Origin: Eubacteriaceae bacterium
Lineage (GTDB): Bacteria; Bacillota; Clostridia; Peptostreptococcales; Anaerovoracaceae
DNA length: 49,631 nt
Direction of reading: 5' to 3'
Assembly: GCA_022652985.1 (NCBI GenBank)
Contig: JALCRY010000012.1
Span: 1-49,631, forward strand
This document shows positions 8,974 through 17,357 of the stretch, in pieces (the first letter of the stretch is position 1; every line of letters starts with the position of its first letter). Both the position numbers and the translations under genes were made by a program. The notes below the pieces were generated by a model, which worked only from the letters and a program-made list of their open reading frames with translations, was not told the DNA's origin and did no database searches.

Positions 8974-9004
8974 ATCCTACTTCATGACGCGGCGTCACGA
9001 GCAA
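8974..9004 (-). promoter_or_regulatory. MerR-type promoter with 19-bp spacer and dyad operator
   Basis: On the minus strand TTGCTC (8999-9004) and TAGGAT (8974-8979) are 19 bases apart, the overlong spacer typical of MerR-activated promoters. The spacer holds the dyad TGACGC-C-GCGTCA (8985-8997), near its centre. It drives the MerR gene starting at 8952. Position and geometry are seen directly; binding by this MerR is inferred. Confidence 0.72.
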
Positions 9005-9197
9005 GGGGTAACGTAAGGGGATTTTTCAAATTATCTTTCTGTCATCATAGCACATGTGCGGATATTTAAAAACCCGGACGGATCGACAGAAGAAGAGTCT
9101 TGGCCACAGCCCGAACAGGTACGCGCTCAATTGCGCAAAAGTGCTGTTTTCACAATGTCGATCGTATGCTCTATTTTGTTTGTATGCATTATTTCGC

Positions 9198-9441
9198 TTG
9201 TATGCTCTATTTCGCGTTTAGATGAGGTCTGCAGTACCGATATCCGGCCTATAGGATATACAACTTCATTGTTCATGACCATTTTGTATGCCCTATTTTG
9301 AGTTTAGATGAGGTCTGCAGTACCGATATCCGGCCAATAGGATATACAGCTTCATTGATCATATCCATTTTGTATGCCCTATTTTGAGTTTAGATGAGGT
9401 CTGCAGTAACGATATCCGGTCAATAGCGCATACAACTTGAT
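9198..9441. repeat. 86-bp tandem direct repeat, about three copies
   Basis: The phrase GTTTAGATGAGGTCTGCAGTA recurs with starts at 9216, 9302 and 9388, exactly 86 bases apart, and most of the unit is conserved. Each copy contains the imperfect dyad GATATCC...GGATATA. The third copy is partial, and 17 bases before the first copy belong to a preceding unit end. The stretch from 9005 to 9474 has no convincing gene. The repeats lie just past the 3' end of the surface-protein gene. Function unknown; copy number may vary between strains. Confidence 0.8.
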
Positions 9442-9474
9442 TCTGGTTCTTCCGGTCACCGCGCCGCACTAACG

Positions 9475-9506
9475 AAAAACCCGGACGAATTTACCATTCG
9501 CCCGGG
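9475..9506 (-). terminator. Intrinsic terminator of the surface-protein gene
   Basis: CCCGGACGAAT (9480-9490) and ATTCGCCCGGG (9496-9506) pair with one mismatch around a 5-base loop. On the minus strand the stem is followed by TTTTT (9475-9479). It lies 23 bases after the stop of the wall-anchored protein. A 13-base copy of the arm and T-run (aaaaacccggacg) also occurs at 9068-9080 without its partner arm. Confidence 0.85.
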
Positions 9507-9528
9507 CCCGTTATTTCATTAGGAAATA

Positions 9529-12500
9529 TTATTCATCTTCTTTTCTTCTGAAGAATACTGCCGCTATGACACCTGCAGCTCCTAAGAGCGCGATGAGTGT
9601 CCACAGTCCGACATTGAATTCGTCACCTGTCTGAGCCGAACTCGGAGTTGTCGATTTAGTCGGTGTTTTTCCCGACGGCTTCGAAGGCGTCTTCGGCGTC
9701 TTGCTTCCTGCCGGCGAGTAACGGTTGATGATATTTGCGTTTCCGGAAGTACTGTTTGACGCCAGCAGGACCGCAGTTCCATTACCGTCAACACCGTATC
9801 CCGAATACTTATCCGTATCCTGAGGTACTGTTACTACTTTCGTTCCGGCAGCATTTGTTTCCGCAACATAATATGTTCCGTAATCGAGATTCGTAAATGT
9901 CGTCGAGGCACTTGCGCCCTTCGAGACCGTGATTGCCTGTGGCGAGCCCGCAGCAGTTGTGCAGGCCGCATCTCTGAAGAGTGTCACATAGAAAGTACCG
10001 CTGACATTCGCAACTGCTCCTGCCTGTGTCAAAACGCTCTTCGTCACAGTAATGCTTCCTTTTCCTGATGAAGGCGGAGTGATCGGGACAGTCGGAGTAA
10101 CCGGCGTCTCAGTATCAACTACTTTCCCCAGATTCAATACCGATTGTGCAGTAACATCTGTATTTTTATCAGTAAGGTTTGCTTTGAAAGACGTAGTATT
10201 GAGATCATATCCCGCAGGAGCTTTCGTTTCTTTTATTACATAGTTTCCATATGCTACATCGGAGAACGAAACTGTTCCTTCTTTTGTAGACATTGCCGTA
10301 ATGTTTTGCCCGTTTTTCTGTACAGGTGTTATGCCATTCGCGTTATACAATGTAAAGACTGCACCCGCGAGTAATGTCCCCGAAGTATTTGTCTTTGTCA
10401 GTGTGATCGTGCCCATCTTCGGCGCATCACGCATTACGACTTCATTGAGGCCCTGTACGTTACCGCCGATGACGACTTTACCTTCACTGTTGATGCTGAA
10501 CGTTATGCTCTCAGCAACCTTGTAGCCGTCCGGTGCTGTTGTCTCCACCATCGTGTATGTCTGTCCGTATTTGAGTCCGCTGATCGTATGTGCCGTTGTC
10601 TCCGAGGTCCAGCTTCCGACAACATCTTGTCCGGATGCATCGCTGCCCTTTACCACCTTGAGCTGCGCTCCAGGAAGCTCATCCGTACCGTTGATCGCTT
10701 TCTTGCTGAACGTGACACTGGCTGTCGGCTGCAGTGCATCCCGCATCACGACCGTATTGTCAGTTTCAACTGTATTGCCGATGACGACTTTACCTTCATT
10801 ATTGATGCTGAACGTTATACTCTCAGCAACCTTGTAGCCGTCCGGTGCTGTTGTCTCTACCATCGTGTATGTCTGTCCGTATTTGAGTCCGCTGATCGTA
10901 TGTGCCGTTTCCCCCGAAGTCCAGCTTCCGACAACATCTTGTCCGGATGCATCGCTGCCCTTTACCACCTTGAGCTGCGCTCCAGTAAGTTCATCCGTGC
11001 CGTTGACCGCTTTCTTGCTGAACGTGACACTGGCTGTCGGCTGCAGTGCATCCCGCATCACGACCGTATTGTCAGTTTCAACTGTATTGCCGATGACGAC
11101 TTTGCCTTCATTGTTGATGCTGAACGTTATGCTCTCAGCAACCTTGTAGCCGTCCGGTGCTGTTGTCTCCACCATCGTGTATGTCTGTCCGTATTTGAGT
11201 CCGCTGATCGTATGTGCCGTTTCCCCCGAAATCCAGCTTCCGACAACATCTTGTCCGGATGCATCGCTGCCCTTTACCACCTTGAGGTACGCCCCAGGAA
11301 GTTCATCCGTGCCGTTGACCGCTTTCTTGCTGAATGTTACCGGCTGTACACTTGTAAACGAGTTCGAGAATTTCGGAACTGATGTATTATTGTCAAGTTT
11401 CGTACCATCTGCTTTCGTATACGTTGTGACCGCGCTTAATGTCCCGTCATTGTCTCTGCTGACAACAACTTTCGCAATATAGGTACTGCTGTCATACGCC
11501 ATTCCCGCCTGAAGTGTCTCCGGCATAGCCTCAGCAATCTTATAATAATATGTTCCGGTATCACTGTATGTTATCTTGCTGAATTCAATATTCCCGCTGG
11601 CGTCATTTTTCGCTGTGTAAACTTTTGGATCCGTAAGAGCCTTTCCGGCTGCATCAGCCACCTGCGTGGCAGTAAAATCGAATTGATTGGCTGCAAGCAC
11701 AGACCCGGAAAGAGTTTTTTGCGCTTTAATAACTGCATCAGTTTTTTTGGTTTTGACCGTGTTGCCGCCTACTGTATTGGAAACAGTCGTACCGACAGGA
11801 ACGTTTGAAAAATCGGTTACGATGGTAACTACCTGTTTTGTGCTCTCGGGTATTTCTTTACTGTTTGTGATATTTACAGTATTTGTTGTTTTATCATATG
11901 ACAAGTCGAAATAATCAGATCCATAGGATGTTACATATTTCACATTGCTGTCCAGTTTATCCTGCAGATTGATCTCTCCGGCTTTAAATGCATTATCGTT
12001 ATCAAAGGTTATTGTATAAGTGACCTGCTGATCATCGGGATCATCTGTAATAAAAGTTTTATCGACTTTTTTATATCCGACCGCCGCTCCTGCACCACTT
12101 TCAGGTATAAGCTTGAAAGTGGATTCTTCCACATCCCCATTATCATAATTGATAGTGGCCGTGTTGCTGAACTTTACATTTGTTCCGCTGACCACTTTCG
12201 CCTGGTAATAAATTCTGTAGTAATGTGTACCGTCCATATCGCCGAAATCAAACTGTATGTTTTTACCCTGTGATTTGGTGTACTTTGCGACCTCATCCTG
12301 TGGCAAAACACTGTTTGTCCCGTCCGGATTTTCCTTTTTTATTACTATAGATCCATCCACGAACTGCAGTTCATCAGGCAGAGTATCCTTCACTACGACA
12401 TTTGCCATGGCTGCAAGCTTCGGATCGACATCCACTGCGAATCTTATTACTGCACCGGAGCTGTAAACTCCGGTGACAGCAGTATCCTGATTATAATTTG

Positions 12501-13032
12501 TACCGTCATAGCCCCACTTAACTATTGCGCGTGTTTCGGTCCCTGAAGTGCCGCCGCTTGGTGCCGGGCTGACAGAAATATCAACCGTCTTATCTCCGGC
12601 ACTCACTGTCCCTGTCTGTTTTGTTGTTGACGTATTAGTTGCATAAGCATTGATAGAAAAATATCCTGTCAGTGCTGTCGAAGCTGAATCACCGAAAACG
12701 AGCTGATATTGCCCGTTCCCCAGATCATTGCATGCGCTGAAGTGCAGTTTGCTGTAGGCAATAGACACATTTTTCAGCACAGACGGAACGGTAATAGTCA
12801 GAGTATCGCCCTTCTGAACTTTGCCGTAATCAACATCATACTTAACATTAAATGATGCATACTGTCCGTCAGCATAATCTGTAGTTTCAGTAGTTAAAGA
12901 AGTAACGGTTATTCCGCTGCTGTCTGCATAAGCATTTTGCATAAATGCTATGCTCGGTGTAAATGCAATTACTATTGCTATTGACAACAGCATGGCAAGT
13001 ACACGTTTCACATATGATTGTCTGCTTTCCAT
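9529..13032 (-). CDS. Sortase-anchored, SpaA/Cna-B-type pilin or adhesin
   Basis: The start chosen is the ATG at 13032 (MESRQSYVKR), 7 bases after GGAGG, giving 1,167 residues. Residues 1-36 are a signal peptide ending AYA. The N-terminal half resembles isopeptide-stabilised adhesin domains, including a Spy0128-like pilin module (KTLSGSVLAANQFDFTAT). Three near-identical 104-residue Cna-B repeats follow, each with FSKKA (isopeptide Lys), VETTAPDGY (catalytic Glu) and VVMRD (partner Asp). Two diverged Cna-B-like modules, a Pro/Thr/Lys wall-spanning stretch, the sorting motif SAQTG (1132-1136), a hydrophobic helix and RRKEDE end the protein. SAQTG departs from LPXTG, so its sortase may be specialised; no sortase gene is in the window. 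Expression is likely controlled by the cyclic-di-GMP riboswitch upstream. Confidence 0.92.
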   Translation of the reverse strand: MESRQSYVKRVLAMLLSIAIVIAFTPSIAFMQNAYADSSGITVTSLTTETTDYADGQYASFNVKYDVDYGKVQKGDTLTITVPSVLKNVSIAYSKLHFSACNDLGNGQYQLVFGDSASTALTGYFSINAYATNTSTTKQTGTVSAGDKTVDISVSPAPSGGTSGTETRAIVKWGYDGTNYNQDTAVTGVYSSGAVIRFAVDVDPKLAAMANVVVKDTLPDELQFVDGSIVIKKENPDGTNSVLPQDEVAKYTKSQGKNIQFDFGDMDGTHYYRIYYQAKVVSGTNVKFSNTATINYDNGDVEESTFKLIPESGAGAAVGYKKVDKTFITDDPDDQQVTYTITFDNDNAFKAGEINLQDKLDSNVKYVTSYGSDYFDLSYDKTTNTVNITNSKEIPESTKQVVTIVTDFSNVPVGTTVSNTVGGNTVKTKKTDAVIKAQKTLSGSVLAANQFDFTATQVADAAGKALTDPKVYTAKNDASGNIEFSKITYSDTGTYYYKIAEAMPETLQAGMAYDSSTYIAKVVVSRDNDGTLSAVTTYTKADGTKLDNNTSVPKFSNSFTSVQPVTFSKKAVNGTDELPGAYLKVVKGSDASGQDVVGSWISGETAHTISGLKYGQTYTMVETTAPDGYKVAESITFSINNEGKVVIGNTVETDNTVVMRDALQPTASVTFSKKAVNGTDELTGAQLKVVKGSDASGQDVVGSWTSGETAHTISGLKYGQTYTMVETTAPDGYKVAESITFSINNEGKVVIGNTVETDNTVVMRDALQPTASVTFSKKAINGTDELPGAQLKVVKGSDASGQDVVGSWTSETTAHTISGLKYGQTYTMVETTAPDGYKVAESITFSINSEGKVVIGGNVQGLNEVVMRDAPKMGTITLTKTNTSGTLLAGAVFTLYNANGITPVQKNGQNITAMSTKEGTVSFSDVAYGNYVIKETKAPAGYDLNTTSFKANLTDKNTDVTAQSVLNLGKVVDTETPVTPTVPITPPSSGKGSITVTKSVLTQAGAVANVSGTFYVTLFRDAACTTAAGSPQAITVSKGASASTTFTNLDYGTYYVAETNAAGTKVVTVPQDTDKYSGYGVDGNGTAVLLASNSTSGNANIINRYSPAGSKTPKTPSKPSGKTPTKSTTPSSAQTGDEFNVGLWTLIALLGAAGVIAAVFFRRKEDE
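10425..11342 (-). repeat. Three tandem 312-bp coding repeats (Cna-B domains)
   Basis: Identical phrases such as GCTTTCTTGCTGAA (plus strand) recur at about 11321, 11009 and 10697, exactly 312 bases apart, and the DNA is nearly identical across units. Each unit encodes one 104-residue Cna-B module of the surface protein. The low divergence points to recent duplication or gene conversion, so repeat number may vary. Confidence 0.9.
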
Positions 13033-13104
13033 ATTTGATCCTCCCATCAAATACCATTCTGCAGCTGTAATAATGCTGCAGAAGTTCACAAAATACGGGC
13101 AAAC

Positions 13105-13131
13105 AAAAATTGCCCCTATTATTAAAGGCAA
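13105..13131 (-). terminator. Riboswitch expression-platform terminator
   Basis: On the minus strand TTGCC (13127-13131), the last bases of the aptamer, can pair with GGCAA (13110-13114), and TTTTT follows at 13105-13109. The hairpin therefore competes with the closing stem of the aptamer. Ligand binding would free transcription (an ON switch) if the competition is as drawn. It sits about 70 bases before the adhesin start codon. Confidence 0.6.
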
Positions 13132-13222
13132 CTGGCAGTCTAAGGCATAATATTTTCTCCGTCTATTAGACCCTATAGCTTTGCGTCACAGAATCACTTC
13201 TGCTTTGCTATTTACTACAGTT
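13127..13222 (-). promoter_or_regulatory. Cyclic-di-GMP-I riboswitch (GEMM-I) upstream of the surface protein
   Basis: The minus strand shows the conserved GEMM-I elements in order: AGCAAAGC, a hairpin CAGAA-GTGA-TTCTG with a GNRA tetraloop, the invariant GACGCAAAGC, then GGGTCTAA, a variable stem, and the closing GACTGCCAGTTGCC. This matches the established type I cyclic-di-GMP aptamer. The predicted start point of the promoter at 13226-13253 lies right at its 5' end, and a terminator overlaps its 3' end. It would couple the adhesin to the second messenger that controls the sessile state in other Clostridia. Confidence 0.88.
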
Positions 13223-13225
13223 TTC

Positions 13226-13253
13226 AGCATATCACTTCATTTTTTGTTGTCAA
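13226..13253 (-). promoter_or_regulatory. Promoter of the riboswitch-adhesin transcript
   Basis: On the minus strand TTGACA (13248-13253) and TATGCT (13226-13231) are 16 bases apart, preceded by TGA as a possible extended -10. Transcription would begin within a few bases of the aptamer. The remaining stretch 13254-13431 holds no gene, only AT-rich DNA and short dyads. Confidence 0.65.
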
Positions 13254-13431
13254 TAAATTCTGAGTGTATTCTCATAATTTTATACTTCAATTATAATATT
13301 TCGGCGATTTACACAAAAATAGCTGTGCGATAATCGGTCGAGCAGCCGCTGTACAACAATGCTCCCGAGCCGCTGTTATTGACTCCGGATGCAAATTCCC
13401 CCATATTACTGCAATAATATCTGATATCAGC

Positions 13432-16400
13432 CTACTCCACCTGGTTCAGCACATGCTGAATAGTGCTGTACATCATCTCGGCTTCGATAGGTTTTGATAG
13501 ATGCGCGTTCATCCCCGCAGCCCGGCTTTTCTCAACATCTTCATCAAAAGCATTAGCCGTCAGAGCAATGATCGGTATCGTTTCCGCATCCGGACGATCC
13601 CAGTGTCTGATGTTGATCGTTGTCTGCAGGCCGTCCATCATCGGCATCCTTATATCCATAAGGATCACGTCAAACGTACCCTGCGGGCTCTGAACAAATT
13701 TCTCCAGCGCCTTCTGCCCGTTTGACACCCGCTCTACTGTGCAATGCTTATTCTCCAGAAGTGTTTTGGCAATTTCTGCATTTATATCATTGTCTTCCGC
13801 CAGCAGTACATTTATGCCGGTCAGATCGAACTGATTTTTCTTGCTTTCCGGATTGTTTTCTTTACCCAGAGCCCTTTCAAATGCAGATACCAGAGCAGGG
13901 CGGAGCAACGGCTTGGAAATCATCATATTGGCGCCGGCAACACGTGCATCAGCCTCGATCGACTGCCAGTCATATGCGGAAATAATAATAATTGTGACAT
14001 CCGGCCCGACGATTTTGCGGATCTTCCTCGTAGTTTCTATGCCGTTCATATCCGGCATCTTCCAGTCGATCAGGATAAAATCATAATATTCCCGCTCGCC
14101 CGCTTTTTCACGCACAAGCTCAACAGCTTCATGTCCGGAGGTGACCCATTCTCCGATCATGCCGATCTCCCTGAGAATATCCTGTGTCTGCTCACATGTC
14201 AGCAGATCATCATCCACAATAAGCGTTTTGAGATTCTGGAAATCCATGGAAAGTTTCAGGGCATCCTTTATATCCGGATCCACCGTCAGCGGCACATCGA
14301 TCGTAAATTCGCTCCCGATTCCGACAATACTGCGTACCGAGATGCTGCCTTCCATCAAATTCACCAGATTCCTGGTGATAGCAAGTCCCAGACCGGTCCC
14401 GCCGAATACAGTAGTAGTAGAAGTATCGATCTGTTCAAAAGCATCAAATATCTTCTCCAGATCCGCTTCTGCCATTCCGCACCCGGTATCATTAATGACA
14501 AATCTGACGTTCTCAATATTGGATTCTTTATTGACAAGACTGACGTTCAGTGAGATCCTCCCTTTTTCCGTAAACTTCACCGCATTCCCCAGTACATTTA
14601 CCAGTATCTGCTGCAGCTTCATTTCATCGCCGATATAGTTATCGCGTATTTCACCGGAAACCGTACATTCATAATCAATACCTTTTGAACGTATCTGCGG
14701 ATAGATGATATTATTTACGCCGGAAATAAATTCCGAAAACGAGAATCCGTCACTTTTCAGCAGCATTTTGCCGCTTTCGATCCGCGACATATCCAGGATA
14801 TCATTGATCAATGAAAGCAGATACCTGGCGGAAAGACCGATCTTGGCGATGCAATCAGTTATTTTTTCCTGGTTCCCCATAGACTGCGCTGCAATAGTAT
14901 CCATACCGATTATCGCATTTAACGGCGTGCGTATCTCATGACTCATGCGGGAAAGGAAATTCGATTTTGCTATACTGGCTTGTTTGGCCGCAATAAGCGC
15001 TGTCTCCAGACGCTCACGGCTTTCGCGTTCCTGCTCAAAGATTTCCGTTACATCTGACAGCAGAAATACGATGACATCTTTATGACTGTCCAGGTAAAAA
15101 ATATCATTTTTCATGCATATATGCGGATGCCCCGGGAGCCTGTCCGAAGTCTGTTTTCTGTGATTATATACCGTGTAGTAATGTTCCTTTGCCAGCGCCG
15201 ATCTGATCGTCTCCAGATCCAGATCACTCAGGTATTCATCCACATCATCATCCGCAACATACTGACCCGCCGCCTTTTTCAAGGCAGTTTCGTACTGCAT
15301 TCCGTTTAAGGCAGGAAGATAGCTGTCTGTGCCGGAAATTACGGTGAAAGATCCTGACTGAATATCAAGACAGGAAACACAAGCATAGTTTTTCCCCAGG
15401 ATTTCGCTGTTTACCAGTTCTCTGACGATCTCATTATTTATATCCTTGGTATAGTAAAAAGCAATAAGATGCCCGCTGCCCGGATCCGTGAGGACCTCGG
15501 CAGTAGTCGATACCCAGTGGATAACATCTCTTACATATCTTCTGTAATGTATTTCCTGGCTGTAATACCCTTCTTTAGCCCCTTCACGCATGGCCCTGCC
15601 GCTGCAGGTGGTAATGAACAGCTTTTTGTCCTCCTGATCGGGGATCCGTGCGGCGGCCTTAAGCAGTATTTCCCTGGATTTCGGGTTCGCGGCGGCCAGG
15701 GACGGATATAGTTCGATCGCTTCATTTAATTCTTTTTTACTTATGATGGTCTCAAGCATGGCATCATCATAAGTCTGTATTTCCATTTCCGAAGGTCTAG
15801 TCAAATCGAAGGAAAACGATTCAAAAACTCCGTTTTCCATACTTTTCAAACGCATACGTTCTTTGCTGAAACGTTCTTCGGCATGAATTTTTTCCGTTAC
15901 ATCAATAGAATGGCCCTGCGCCCGTATGACATTCCCGCTGTCATCCCGCACCGCCTTCATGCTGATTTTTTCCCAGATGAATTTATCGTTATATAAAAAG
16001 CGTACAATACATTCCGCCTTGTCCGCATTATTACCAATGGCCGCAATCATATTACGGTAAGCCTTGGCATCTTCTTCCGGCGCCTGAACATATTCCAGAA
16101 AATCCTCCGGATAATTCTCCCACACCTTAGGCAGCTGAGAGAACCGCTTGTTCAGGATAAGATTTTCGCAGCGCGCCCTGCCCGGATAATATGTGAAAAA
16201 CTGCAGGTCCGTGTTGCGGATAGACTCTTCCAGTCTTTCCTCGACTGCCTTTTCATTATCCAGATTATCATATGATGCATAGTAATAACTGATGCCGTCA
16301 AGATCATATGCGTAACGCAAATGGATATTGATCCAGTGAAGCATGCCGTCATCACCCGCAATACGATAATCTGTATTGCCAATAATGTCTGCGTTATCCC

Positions 16401-17013
16401 TGATCCTGTTATATTCATCTATGACCGACTGGCGGTCAGGCTGATAAATATATTTCAGCACATCGATCCCCATATATTTTTTTACATCGTCGCCTGCCTT
16501 ATGATGCACCTCTAAAAAACCATCATTGGCAAAATCAAGATAAAATGCTCCCCGGTCCTCGTGCACGATTGCCACTCCGCAGGGGATCCGGCCGATCAGT
16601 CGAAAATAATCTTCCGCATCTTTCGCACGCTCTTCCAGCATTACTTCCTTTGAAATGTCCCGGCTGATCCCATACAGCCCGATGACATCACCATTGGCAT
16701 CATGAAGCGCGCGCTTGTGAGTTTTGACCCAGCGCTGTTCTCCGTTGACATCCGGCCGTCTTTCCATGATGTTTAAAATCGGCTCACCGGTTTCCAAAAC
16801 CTTTCTGTCATCGTTACGGTATTTTTCAGCGATTTCCTGCGGAAACATCTCAAAATCAGTTTTCCCCGCCAGCTCCGACGCATCATTAAGATTCGCCAGC
16901 CGTGCGAACTTATCTGATCCACCATGATATATCATGGCCGTATCTTTGACGAACATATAATCGTCACTGCTTCGCATCATTTCACAAAGCGTTTCACTTA
17001 CCAGTCTCCCCAT
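13432..17013 (-). CDS. Hybrid sensor histidine kinase with several PAS domains and two receivers
   Basis: The start chosen is the ATG at 17013 (MGRLVSETLCEMM), with AAGGAA about 10 bases upstream, giving 1,193 residues. The N-terminal ~670 residues contain about four PAS-type sensor modules (for example DFEMFPQEIAEKYRNDD and NVIRAQGHSIDVTEK) and no obvious membrane helix. The HisKA core is FLSRMSHEIRTPLN with phospho-accepting His692. ATPase boxes are NVLGNAVKFT, DTGCGM and GGTGLGLA. Receiver 1 has phospho-Asp983 (ILIDWKMPDMNG) and receiver 2 Asp1120 (ILMDIRMPMMDG). No HPt domain follows, so phosphate probably passes to a separate protein. It is a single-gene unit and a relative of the kinase at 42843-44552 and perhaps of the gene at 1-1918. 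The signal is unknown. Confidence 0.95.
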   Translation of the reverse strand: MGRLVSETLCEMMRSSDDYMFVKDTAMIYHGGSDKFARLANLNDASELAGKTDFEMFPQEIAEKYRNDDRKVLETGEPILNIMERRPDVNGEQRWVKTHKRALHDANGDVIGLYGISRDISKEVMLEERAKDAEDYFRLIGRIPCGVAIVHEDRGAFYLDFANDGFLEVHHKAGDDVKKYMGIDVLKYIYQPDRQSVIDEYNRIRDNADIIGNTDYRIAGDDGMLHWINIHLRYAYDLDGISYYYASYDNLDNEKAVEERLEESIRNTDLQFFTYYPGRARCENLILNKRFSQLPKVWENYPEDFLEYVQAPEEDAKAYRNMIAAIGNNADKAECIVRFLYNDKFIWEKISMKAVRDDSGNVIRAQGHSIDVTEKIHAEERFSKERMRLKSMENGVFESFSFDLTRPSEMEIQTYDDAMLETIISKKELNEAIELYPSLAAANPKSREILLKAAARIPDQEDKKLFITTCSGRAMREGAKEGYYSQEIHYRRYVRDVIHWVSTTAEVLTDPGSGHLIAFYYTKDINNEIVRELVNSEILGKNYACVSCLDIQSGSFTVISGTDSYLPALNGMQYETALKKAAGQYVADDDVDEYLSDLDLETIRSALAKEHYYTVYNHRKQTSDRLPGHPHICMKNDIFYLDSHKDVIVFLLSDVTEIFEQERESRERLETALIAAKQASIAKSNFLSRMSHEIRTPLNAIIGMDTIAAQSMGNQEKITDCIAKIGLSARYLLSLINDILDMSRIESGKMLLKSDGFSFSEFISGVNNIIYPQIRSKGIDYECTVSGEIRDNYIGDEMKLQQILVNVLGNAVKFTEKGRISLNVSLVNKESNIENVRFVINDTGCGMAEADLEKIFDAFEQIDTSTTTVFGGTGLGLAITRNLVNLMEGSISVRSIVGIGSEFTIDVPLTVDPDIKDALKLSMDFQNLKTLIVDDDLLTCEQTQDILREIGMIGEWVTSGHEAVELVREKAGEREYYDFILIDWKMPDMNGIETTRKIRKIVGPDVTIIIISAYDWQSIEADARVAGANMMISKPLLRPALVSAFERALGKENNPESKKNQFDLTGINVLLAEDNDINAEIAKTLLENKHCTVERVSNGQKALEKFVQSPQGTFDVILMDIRMPMMDGLQTTINIRHWDRPDAETIPIIALTANAFDEDVEKSRAAGMNAHLSKPIEAEMMYSTIQHVLNQVE

Positions 17014-17207
17014 CCCTGAATTCCTTTCCCTGCAACTCCGATCAGATACAATACCATATCGTGCCCATCCGCCTAACATATTTCTGCGCCGCACAAAAAA
17101 CAATATCAGCATTCTCGACAGATTTGCTCAAAGCAACCGTGACGATTTTCCTGGCTATACTGATTCTATCTCTGCTGATTGTATCTATTATGAAACATGA
17201 TACATAT
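17014..17207 (-). other. Long leader between the kinase promoter and start codon
   Basis: About 190 bases lie between the promoter at 17208-17236 and the chosen kinase start. The kinase frame is open upstream to 17112, but no ribosome site supports the earlier ATG codons. I see no recognisable riboswitch here. The rest of the gap, 17237-17315, is AT-rich without a gene. Confidence 0.4.
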
Positions 17208-17236
17208 ATTATAGTTAGTTTTCTGAATGTTATCAA
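17208..17236 (-). promoter_or_regulatory. Promoter of the hybrid kinase gene
   Basis: On the minus strand TTGATA (17231-17236) and a perfect TATAAT (17208-17213) are separated by 17 bases. Confidence 0.65.
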
Positions 17237-17315
17237 TCTTTTGTTGATAGTGGTTGAATCATATTCTTATTCCGTGAAAAAAATATATCAGAATAGTCAA
17301 AGCCGGCAAAATCAA

Positions 17316-17343
17316 ATAAAAAGCCTCCAATCGGAAGCTTTTT
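17316..17343 (-). terminator. Intrinsic terminator of the amino-acid catabolism operon
   Basis: AAGCCTCC and GGAAGCTT pair around AATC. On the minus strand T-runs follow (TTTTTATTTG), about 15 bases after the stop of the CoA-transferase gene. The opposite strand also has a T-run, so it may act in both directions. Confidence 0.8.
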
Positions 17344-17357
17344 ACCTGATAAGGCTA

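Noticed and set aside
9056-9301. 81-codon plus-strand open frame from a GTG
   Set aside because: No ribosome site, runs into the tandem repeats, and shows no family feature.
9198-9441. CRISPR-like array
   Set aside because: Units are 86 bp contiguous tandem copies without unique spacers, and no cas gene is present.
10588-11382. 264-codon plus-strand open frame over the Cna-B repeats
   Set aside because: It is the antisense of a well-supported repeat domain; its length comes from repetition of a stop-free unit.
17042-17236. 64-codon minus-strand open frame upstream of the kinase
   Set aside because: It begins upstream of the predicted transcription start and has no ribosome site.
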